19,958 bases of DNA from JAICLK01 sp035478715. GTDB taxonomy: Bacteria; Patescibacteriota; Saccharimonadia; Saccharimonadales; UBA4665. The stretch lies in NCBI GenBank assembly GCA_035478715.1, contig DATIJK010000035.1, positions 1-19,958 of the forward strand, in the 5' to 3' direction. Under the pieces are notes generated by a model that worked only from the letters and a program-made list of their open reading frames with translations, was not told the DNA's origin and made no database searches. How positions within the stretch are numbered: the first letter of the stretch is position 1; every line of letters begins with the position of its first letter. Position numbers and translations under genes: made by a program. Positions 15,763 through 19,958 of the stretch are shown here, in pieces.

Positions 15763-16173
15763 ATGTTTACTAAACTAAAAAGAATTATTTTAACAGCTGC
15801 GGCAGTCAGTATGATTGCGACCCCCGCCCTTGTACCAGCAATGGCCGGCGCAGCAACATCCGTCAACCAAAATATCTGTAGCGGCACGAACGCGTCAGCC
15901 AGTGGCACTGGCAGCTGTGACACCCAGACAGCTAATAATCAGGTCACGACGCTCATGACGAATATCATTAACTTCTTCTCGCTGCTAGTCGGTATCGTAT
16001 CGGTGATCATGATCATCATCGGCGGTTTCCAGTACATCACGTCCAATGGTGATTCCGGTAAGATAAGTACGGCTAAAAATACGATTATCTTTGCGCTGGT
16101 CGGTTTGATTATCGTGGCTATGGCTCAGTTTATTGTCCACTTTGTACTAGGCAAAGTAGCCCCCGGCTTCTAA
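15763..16173 (+). CDS. T4SS pilin-like protein 6, probable major pilin
   Basis: A 136-residue pilin-like protein. It has a signal peptide about 1-30 (MFTKLKRIILTAAAVSMIAT, ending MAGAA), a Ser/Thr/Asn-rich exposed loop with a Cys pair 12 residues apart (ICSGTNASASGTGSCD), helix 1 at about 67-88, the family-typical motif IGGFQYITSNGDSGKISTAKNTII and helix 2 at about 104-127, ending VLGKVAPGF. It has its own strong promoter and an AAAGG Shine-Dalgarno 7 nt before the ATG. Independent high expression and the most family-typical motif suggest it is the major filament subunit; this is inference. The gene is followed directly by a palindromic non-coding element. Confidence 0.85.
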   Translation: MFTKLKRIILTAAAVSMIATPALVPAMAGAATSVNQNICSGTNASASGTGSCDTQTANNQVTTLMTNIINFFSLLVGIVSVIMIIIGGFQYITSNGDSGKISTAKNTIIFALVGLIIVAMAQFIVHFVLGKVAPGF

Positions 16174-16458
16174 ACAGCAAGACTCGCGAATTTGGCACAT
16201 TTTGCACTGATATCCTCCGTTCCTCATTCCGTCGTACGCTAAGGTACGACTACATTCCGGTACTCAGATTTCAGCACAAACTGCACTCAAATACGCAAGC
16301 CTTCAAAGTCGCAAAACCAGGTAGCTAGTAACGCATAACAGACTGCTTTACGGTGCTCACTTTTCAACTACACTGCGCCATTCTGCGGCGACCTCGAGCC
16401 TGTGCTTATCCTAATTCTTGTCACACTGGTTTCACCGGATTTATGGATATCTGAAATT
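16174..16458. other. Non-coding stretch between pilin 6 and the hsp20 terminator
   Basis: A 285-bp region with no plausible gene on either strand. Its first half is the long imperfect palindrome at 16181-16301. In the second half (16316-16458) I see no clear repeat, promoter or coding signal. Confidence 0.6.
16181..16301 (-). repeat. Long imperfect palindrome (element 1), possible structured RNA
   Basis: Arms 16181-16214 and 16267-16301 pair with one bulge, and a central perfect hairpin GTCGTAC-GCTAAG-GTACGAC (16231-16250) has the same midpoint. Of 34 aligned arm positions I count 25 Watson-Crick pairs, 6 that are G-U only if the minus strand is folded, and 3 mismatches. It shares half-site sequences with element 2 at 19210-19385. 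The strand is given as minus because of the wobble bias. There is no U-tract, so it is not a simple terminator. It begins 8 bp after the pilin 6 stop codon. Confidence 0.6.
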
Positions 16459-16493
16459 AAAAAAAAAGACGCCCTTTTGGTGGGCGTCTTTTT
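16459..16493 (-). terminator. Rho-independent terminator of hsp20
   Basis: GACGCCC-TTTTGGT-GGGCGTC forms a 7-bp GC-rich stem. Read on the minus strand it is followed by nine T, 25 nt after the Hsp20 stop. On the plus strand five T follow, so it may also stop read-through from the pilin array. Confidence 0.88.
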
Positions 16494-16517
16494 GGCTTCT
16501 CGACCTCTAAATACTTT

Positions 16518-17015
16518 TTAGAGGATTTGGATTTTCTTTACGGTGTCTTGCTTGACCTTGCCAAAGCTGATTGTCAGCACGCCGTCTTTTAATACGGCTT
16601 CGATCTCGTCTTCTTTAACCGGGACTGGCAGTGCTATGCTGCGCGCAAATTCGCCCCAGTAGCATTCTTGCAAAAAGTAATTTTCGACGTCATCTTCGGT
16701 GCCGGCGGACAAAGTGCCGCGGATTGTCAGAGTGTTGTCGGAAATACTTACATCAAGGTCACTCTTGTTGACGCCCGCGGTGCGGGCTTTGACGACAAGT
16801 CGTTCCCTTGTTTCATATACATCTACAGCTAATTGGCCGGGCACGGCCTCTTCTTCGTCCCACTCGTCTTGTGCAGCGACCGGTTGAGGCTGGTCAGCAG
16901 CAGGTGCGGCCGTGTCATTGGCAGCAGAAGCTACATCGTCGTCACCCAGGAATGCAGCAGTTAGTTCATCCTCTTCCATAAGAAGGTCGTCTTGATCGCG
17001 ATTTCGGCGCGCCAT
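16518..17015 (-). CDS. hsp20: Small heat shock protein, Hsp20/alpha-crystallin family
   Basis: A 165-residue ATP-independent chaperone that holds unfolding proteins. An acidic, Ala/Asp-rich disordered N-terminus (1-58) precedes an alpha-crystallin domain at about 61-155, starting QLAVDVYETRERLVVKA. It contains the hallmark GVLTISFGK at 145-153 (family consensus G-V-L-T-x-x-x-x-K). The C-terminal IQI (162-164) is the I-x-I motif used for oligomer contacts. The ATG at 17015 has a strong GGAGGGG 7 nt upstream. It is followed by a good terminator and preceded by its own promoter, so it is a single-gene unit. An inverted pair of GCTAATA half-sites around the start of transcription may be its control site. 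The N-terminal region is more acidic than is usual for the family. Confidence 0.93.
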   Translation of the reverse strand: MARRNRDQDDLLMEEDELTAAFLGDDDVASAANDTAAPAADQPQPVAAQDEWDEEEAVPGQLAVDVYETRERLVVKARTAGVNKSDLDVSISDNTLTIRGTLSAGTEDDVENYFLQECYWGEFARSIALPVPVKEDEIEAVLKDGVLTISFGKVKQDTVKKIQIL

Positions 17016-17031
17016 GGTTGTTCCCCTCCAC

Positions 17032-17078
17032 GCTAATAGTAGTTATATAACAAATCCTTGCGTTTTTGTATTATTAGC
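17032..17078 (-). promoter_or_regulatory. Inverted GCTAATA half-sites in the hsp20 5' region
   Basis: Read on the minus strand, GCTAATA directly follows the TATACT -10 box (17078-17072), and TATTAGC (17038-17032) directly precedes the GTGGAGGGG Shine-Dalgarno. The 33-nt spacing fits either a two-site operator or a leader stem next to the ribosome site. It does not match the CIRCE consensus. Confidence 0.35.
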
Positions 17079-17108
17079 AGTATAGCTTAGTAAATGAACG
17101 CCGTGCAA
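17079..17108 (-). promoter_or_regulatory. Candidate hsp20 promoter
   Basis: Minus strand: TTGCAC (3 of 6), 18-nt spacer, TATACT (5 of 6), giving a leader of about 57 nt before the ATG at 17015. Confidence 0.42.
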
Positions 17109-17118
17109 CCTTGTGAGG

Positions 17119-17147
17119 TTCAAAAGGCATAATTTACAACATATTAA
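17119..17147 (+). promoter_or_regulatory. Candidate comF promoter, near-leaderless
   Basis: TTCAAA (4 of 6), 17-nt spacer, TATTAA (4 of 6), ending 8 nt before the ATG at 17156. The intervening TCACAACG has no Shine-Dalgarno. Confidence 0.38.
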
Positions 17148-17155
17148 TCACAACG

Positions 17156-17824
17156 ATGTATATTATTGAAAAAGTCATAGCTTATATTGCCCCGCACACA
17201 TGCGAGGGTTGTGGCGCCGAAGGAAATCTCTTATGTAGTAACTGTCGGATCCGACTAGAGCCGTCAATCGAGATGTGCTACCGGTGCCAAAAAATAAGCC
17301 CGGGCGGAAAAACCTGCAAATCCTGCCGAAGCAGTACGCAGCTGATACGAGTCAGATCGGTTACGAATTATAACGGTCTAGCCAAGCAGTTAGTCTGGCG
17401 GCTGAAATTCCAGCGGGCCCGGGCTGCCGGCGAAGAAATCGGAAATATGTTAGCGCCAATCGCTCGAGACCTGCCGGCAGGAACAATACTAGTGCATGTG
17501 CCAACGGCTACATCCCGCGTTCGTCGCCGCGGATATGACCAATCGGTGGTGATAGCACGACAGCTGGCGAAAGCGGAGAGTCTTCGATATGCCCCCCTGC
17601 TCTCCCGGCAAGGCCAGCATAAACAGGTTGGCACTAGTGGATCGCAACGAAGAAAACGCATGGACCAGGCGTTTCGTGTCCGTCGGCCAAGTTTAGCGGC
17701 AGGGGTACATATTGTGCTCATTGATGACGTAATAACAACGGGTGCAACGTTGGAAGCGGCCGCGAAAACCCTGCGGGAAGCTGGCGCCAAAAAAGTTGAG
17801 GCCATAGTTTTTGCCCGCGCCTAG
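17156..17824 (+). CDS. comF: ComF-family phosphoribosyltransferase
   Basis: A 222-residue protein of the ComF family, which is linked to DNA uptake in naturally competent bacteria; its biochemical role is not fully settled. The N-terminus has four CxxC pairs suited to zinc binding (Cys16/19, 27/30, 41/44, 54/57). A linker with the family signature LVWRLKFQ (80-87) follows, then RVRRRGYDQS (121-130) and the PRPP-binding loop VLIDDVITTGAT (187-198) of type I phosphoribosyltransferases. The length is normal. No Shine-Dalgarno precedes the ATG, and a -10-like box lies 8 nt upstream, so the message may be leaderless. The gene is not in an operon with other competence genes here, but it lies close to the pilin and T4SS genes, so a link to DNA import is possible though unproven. 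Confidence 0.93.
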   Translation: MYIIEKVIAYIAPHTCEGCGAEGNLLCSNCRIRLEPSIEMCYRCQKISPGGKTCKSCRSSTQLIRVRSVTNYNGLAKQLVWRLKFQRARAAGEEIGNMLAPIARDLPAGTILVHVPTATSRVRRRGYDQSVVIARQLAKAESLRYAPLLSRQGQHKQVGTSGSQRRKRMDQAFRVRRPSLAAGVHIVLIDDVITTGATLEAAAKTLREAGAKKVEAIVFARA

Positions 17825-17886
17825 TAATACAAGTAAAGAATTGATACAATTACCTCTGTCAAAAGCAGGTTTGTCTCATTTTTTGC

Positions 17887-17976
<90 letters not shown>

Positions 17977-17996
17977 ATTAATTCCGGAGGTTCGCT

Positions 17997-18212
17997 ATGG
18001 GGTTTTTCTGGGATATTTTTCAAGAGTTTGAGATCGACAAAAGCAAAAAAGATCACACCACACTCGAGGAACGAGTTGCTGCGCTAGAAGAAAGACTGGA
18101 CTACCTTGAAGAAGTTCTTGGGAAGGCGTTTTCAAAACTCGATGAAATTACCGAAGGTGATTTTGATAGTAACAGCATAGTTGGCGACAATTCTGCCGAT
18201 CAATCAAGTTAA
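17997..18212 (+). CDS. Small coiled-coil protein of unknown function
   Basis: A 71-residue protein. The N-terminus is aromatic (MGFFWDIFQEF) and could be a short amphipathic membrane-binding helix. Residues about 20-52 are a strong heptad-type coiled coil (LEERVAALEERLDYLEEVL), and the C-terminus is acidic and polar. It resembles no family that I recognise. GGAGG lies 6 nt before the ATG, close to ideal, which supports a real gene despite its length. It starts only 20 nt after the CCA end of tRNA-Ser(UGA), so its message is probably freed by tRNA 3' processing. A terminator follows at 18251-18284. Confidence 0.75.
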   Translation: MGFFWDIFQEFEIDKSKKDHTTLEERVAALEERLDYLEEVLGKAFSKLDEITEGDFDSNSIVGDNSADQSS

Positions 18213-18250
18213 ATACAATATCCACATCCAAAAATCGCTTAGATGACATA

Positions 18251-18284
18251 AAAATATCCCGCCGAATGGCGAGATATTTTTTTT
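18251..18284. terminator. Bidirectional rho-independent terminator
   Basis: AAAATATC-C-CGCC, loop GAAT, GGCG-A-GATATTTT forms a 12-bp stem with one mismatch, and the T run extends to 18284. It ends the plus-strand tRNA and 71-aa unit and, read the other way, the minus-strand tRNA-Ser(GCU). Confidence 0.85.
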
Positions 18285-18376
18285 GGCGGAGAGGGAGGGA
18301 TTCGAACCCTCGCGGGAGCTTGCGCCCCCCTAACGATTTAGCAAACCGTCCCCTTCAGCCACTTGGGTACCTCTCC
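18284..18376 (-). tRNA. trnS-GCU: tRNA-Ser (anticodon GCU)
   Basis: On the minus strand GGAGAGG (18376-18370) pairs with CCTCTCC, then G and an encoded CCA (18286-18284). The anticodon stem ACGGT/ATCGT encloses TTGCTAA with anticodon GCT. A long variable arm (GGGGGGCGCAAGCTCCC region) and GGTTCGAATCC T-arm are present. Its acceptor stem is identical to that of the UGA isoacceptor 400 bp away, and the two tRNAs converge. Confidence 0.96.
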
Positions 18377-18385
18377 TTGGCCCGG

Positions 18386-18407
18386 AAAATACTGCAGGAA
18401 GTATTTT
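18386..18407. promoter_or_regulatory. Perfect inverted repeat at the tRNA-Ser(GCU) promoter
   Basis: AAAATACT-GCAGGA-AGTATTTT, 8-bp arms. It overlaps the -10 of the minus-strand tRNA promoter and its predicted start site, so it could be an operator or a feature of the 5' leader. Confidence 0.35.
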
Positions 18408-18431
18408 AGGGAAACAGAATCATATTGGCAA
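18403..18431 (-). promoter_or_regulatory. Promoter of tRNA-Ser(GCU)
   Basis: Minus strand: TTGCCA (5 of 6), 17-nt spacer, TAAAAT (5 of 6), about 26 nt before the tRNA 5' end. Confidence 0.65.
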
Positions 18432-18492
18432 CTCGCTTACAATTTTGGACAACAACAATTCTATCAGGTATCGGGCATTGGCGGAAGCTCGG

Positions 18493-18523
18493 TGTATGAA
18501 AATGTGATTTTTCCAATCATACA
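18493..18523. promoter_or_regulatory. Operator-like inverted repeat upstream of the 18562 gene
   Basis: TGTATGA (18493-18499) and TCATACA (18517-18523) are perfect 7-bp inverted half-sites 17 nt apart, ending 2 bp before the -35. A second inverted pair, AAAATGT/ACATTTT, overlaps them. Confidence 0.3.
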
Positions 18524-18525
18524 TT

Positions 18526-18554
18526 TTGCCCGACTGCCCTGGCCGTTATACAAT
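18526..18554 (+). promoter_or_regulatory. Promoter of the 18562 gene, predicted leaderless
   Basis: TTGCCC (4 of 6), 17-nt spacer, TACAAT (5 of 6). Seven nucleotides separate the -10 from the ATG at 18562. There is no Shine-Dalgarno. Confidence 0.55.
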
Positions 18555-18561
18555 ATCGCTT

Positions 18562-19218
18562 ATGGATGGAGACAGTACGAATCAACCAGCACAGCCCGAG
18601 CAGCAACAATCCAATCCGGCCGGCAACCCAGCCAACTCCCAACATTTGCATTTTGACCCCCAGGACCACCATGCCGCGCCCGGCCAGCATACAGAAGTAA
18701 ATACGCAAATGATCCACGAGTTTTCGCCCCCACCAGTACCACAGCCATCGCCTAAAAATGAATCTTCATTCAAATGGGCGGCTTCAGAATTTATTGCGCA
18801 TCAAAAATCGATAGGTTGGTACAGCGTGTTAATCTTGGTTACCATTGTCGTCGCTGGCGGTGTATTCTTCTTAACGCACGATAAGATTTCTACGTTCGTC
18901 ATTTTAATTGTCGCATTAGTTTTTGGAGTCGCCGCCTCCCGCAAGCCTCGCATAATCGAATACGTAGTTGATAATTCGGGGCTCTCGATTGGTCAACATT
19001 TTTATGAATATGCGGTGTTCCGGTCGTTCGCTATCTTACAGGATGGTCCCTTCACTAGCATTGTATTCATGCCAATCAAACGCTTCATGCCGTTGATTAC
19101 CGTGTATTACGACCCCAAAGATGAGCAAAAAATCATGTCAATCCTGTCGAACCGCATGCCGTTGGACACGCACCGTCTCGATTTTATGGATCAGTTTATG
19201 CGCCGCATCCGTTTTTAG
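18562..19218 (+). CDS. Two-helix membrane protein with cytoplasmic C-terminal domain, unknown function
   Basis: A 218-residue protein. Residues 1-70 are Gln/Asn/Pro/His-rich and disordered. Hydrophobic helices lie at about 86-104 (WYSVLILVTIVVAGGVFF) and 109-126 (separated by a short THDKIS turn). Residues 127-218 form a compact domain of beta-like strands with a terminal helix (VVDNSGLSIGQHFYEYAVF, later TVYYDPKDEQKIMSILSNR), reminiscent of bacterial PH-like domains that follow paired helices; this is a resemblance only. I start at the ATG at 18562, because the TTG at 18526 lies inside the -35 box. The stop codon (19216-19218) lies inside the left arm of the palindrome at 19210-19385, so the last codons are shared with that element. 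Confidence 0.78.
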   Translation: MDGDSTNQPAQPEQQQSNPAGNPANSQHLHFDPQDHHAAPGQHTEVNTQMIHEFSPPPVPQPSPKNESSFKWAASEFIAHQKSIGWYSVLILVTIVVAGGVFFLTHDKISTFVILIVALVFGVAASRKPRIIEYVVDNSGLSIGQHFYEYAVFRSFAILQDGPFTSIVFMPIKRFMPLITVYYDPKDEQKIMSILSNRMPLDTHRLDFMDQFMRRIRF

Positions 19219-19385
19219 GTCCTTTTCACAATCTCATAACCGGCCCGAAATCACCCATTTTTGGCCACAATTTGCCCTGAATTCGTCGGCGTAACAGCAG
19301 TTACGGCTCCTCAATCAGAACAAATTCTGCCTCAAAACTAGATAATTTCGTCCTGGCAAGGAAATTATAAAAAGGACCTAAAACG
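19210..19385 (-). repeat. Long imperfect palindrome (element 2), possible structured RNA or mobile element
   Basis: A 176-bp near-complete inverted repeat. The outer 16 pairs (CGTTTT-AGGTCCTTTT against its complement) are perfect apart from one extra T. The arms continue inward with scattered changes to about 19280/19315. The centre CGTAAC-AGCA-GTTACG (19290-19305) has exactly the same midpoint as the outer ends. I count nine arm differences that are G-U only on the minus strand and one that is G-U only on the plus strand. It overlaps the stop codon of the preceding gene and ends 9 bp before the glucokinase promoter. No transposase or clear target duplication is seen. Confidence 0.68.
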
Positions 19386-19393
19386 TCTTGATT

Positions 19394-19423
19394 TTGTCAA
19401 CAGTTTCAGTTACGCTCTATAAC
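19394..19423 (+). promoter_or_regulatory. Promoter of the glucokinase gene
   Basis: TTGTCA (5 of 6), 18-nt spacer, TATAAC (5 of 6), giving a leader of about 20 nt to the ATG at 19450. No strong Shine-Dalgarno is seen; ACGGAT is a weak candidate. Confidence 0.6.
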
Positions 19424-19449
19424 AATAAATTACAGAGACGGATTAAGAC

Positions 19450-19958
19450 ATGTCAGACTCCCCTGCAAGCAAACTCGAAGTAAACGATAAATTTGTCGCC
19501 GGTATGGACGCTGGGGGCACAAAAGTGAGTATCCTCGATACAATATCTTCGAATCTACATCGGTTCCCTGCGCCAAAATATACCGACATGTACGCAGTAC
19601 TCGAAGATTATTTCAAAAGCGTGCAAGCCCGTCCGCGCAAAGTAGTGATCGCGATTGGCGGTTTGCGTGATGACGAAACTGGCGATGTTCAAGTGACGAA
19701 TGTGGACTGGCCGATATTCAGTCCCGGCGAAGCGGAGCGCCGCTACCCAGGCACGAAATTTGAAACTGTCCACGATTTAGCCGGCACAGCTGCGGGAGCG
19801 ATTTATGCTTCCAGCATGAACCTAAAACAATTAAAAGTTGGCGAAGCAAAGGCTAATGGACCGATTATTGCGGTTACCATCGGCACTGGCGTCGGTATTT
19901 GTACGGTAATTACTGACCCAAAAACTAAACAGCGGATTTTCTTCTCGGGAGAAGGCGG
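19450..19958 (+). CDS. glk: Glucokinase (ATP-dependent, Glk-type), N-terminal part; 3' end outside window
   Basis: An actin-like ATPase fold sugar kinase that phosphorylates glucose for glycolysis or the pentose phosphate pathway. The 169 residues seen include the phosphate-1 motif AGMDAGGTK (18-25), the Glk-type VTNVDWPIF (82-90), the HDLAGTAAG segment with Asp109 in the place of the catalytic Asp, the TIGTGVGI loop (143-150), and the start of an EGG motif (168 onward) that helps bind sugar in Glk enzymes. An extra 14 residues precede the first strand compared with E. coli Glk. The motif pattern favours the Glk over the ROK branch, though the two are related and a broader hexokinase specificity cannot be excluded. 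It has its own promoter directly after palindrome element 2. Confidence 0.87.
   Translation, partial: MSDSPASKLEVNDKFVAGMDAGGTKVSILDTISSNLHRFPAPKYTDMYAVLEDYFKSVQARPRKVVIAIGGLRDDETGDVQVTNVDWPIFSPGEAERRYPGTKFETVHDLAGTAAGAIYASSMNLKQLKVGEAKANGPIIAVTIGTGVGICTVITDPKTKQRIFFSGEG

Noticed and set aside
17032..17078. CIRCE/HrcA operator upstream of hsp20
   Set aside because: The half-sites GCTAATA/TATTAGC and their 33-nt spacing do not match TTAGCACTC-N9-GAGTGCTAA.
18363..18656. 97-codon plus-strand frame over the tRNA-Ser(GCU) end and the following region
   Set aside because: It starts inside the tRNA, has no Shine-Dalgarno, overlaps the well-supported 18562 gene in another frame and contains promoter and inverted-repeat sequence.

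Overview
The window looks like a chromosomal segment of a Candidatus Saccharibacteria (TM7)-type member of the Candidate Phyla Radiation. The evidence is gene content: a compact type IV secretion system (T4SS) made of a PrgI-family protein, a separate TraC-like domain protein, a VirB4 ATPase, a TrbL/VirB6-like membrane protein, and a run of short two-helix T4SS pilin-like proteins. TGA is used as a normal stop (for example the 14553-14879 gene), which argues against the recoded Gracilibacteria/Absconditabacteria lineages. The phylum call is inferred from family recognition, not from a marker-gene tree.

Layout. (1) 2-604 (+): the 3' end of recF. (2) 641-13546 (-): ten tightly packed genes that read as one T4SS locus. 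In transcription order they are: secreted polytopic VirB6-like protein, 445-aa protein with an N-terminal membrane hairpin, 315-aa soluble unknown, PrgI/VirB3-like, TraC-like, VirB4, 828-aa membrane protein of unknown function, secreted peptidoglycan hydrolase (lysozyme-like plus NlpC/P60-like), and two single-pass membrane proteins. (3) 13704-16173 (+): six tandem pilin-like genes, divergent from the main operon across a 157-bp shared promoter region. The last one has its own strong promoter. (4) 16174-16517: a non-coding stretch with a long imperfect palindrome and the hsp20 terminator. (5) 16518-19218: Hsp20 (-), ComF-type phosphoribosyltransferase (+), tRNA-Ser(UGA) (+), a 71-aa coiled-coil protein (+), tRNA-Ser(GCU) (-) and a two-helix membrane protein (+). 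(6) 19210-19385: a second long palindrome, followed by the 5' part of a glucokinase gene (+) that runs off the window.

How the genes fit together: the pilin-like proteins would be the VirB2-type filament subunits. VirB4 with the TraC-like and PrgI proteins would form the ATPase and inner-membrane base, the VirB6-like protein the channel, and the hydrolase would open peptidoglycan. No VirB7/8/9/10 outer-membrane core, relaxase or VirD4 coupling protein is seen here, as expected for a monoderm-type machine whose substrate is not evident.

The most unusual signals are the two intergenic palindromes (16181-16301 and 19210-19385). They share half-site sequences. Their arm differences are almost all of the kind that stays paired as G-U (or G-T) only on the minus strand, suggesting a dispersed structured RNA or single-stranded-DNA element. 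Several genes also have a promoter -10 box 6-8 nt before the ATG and no Shine-Dalgarno, suggesting leaderless mRNAs alongside SD-led ones. All pattern counts were made by eye and need computational confirmation.
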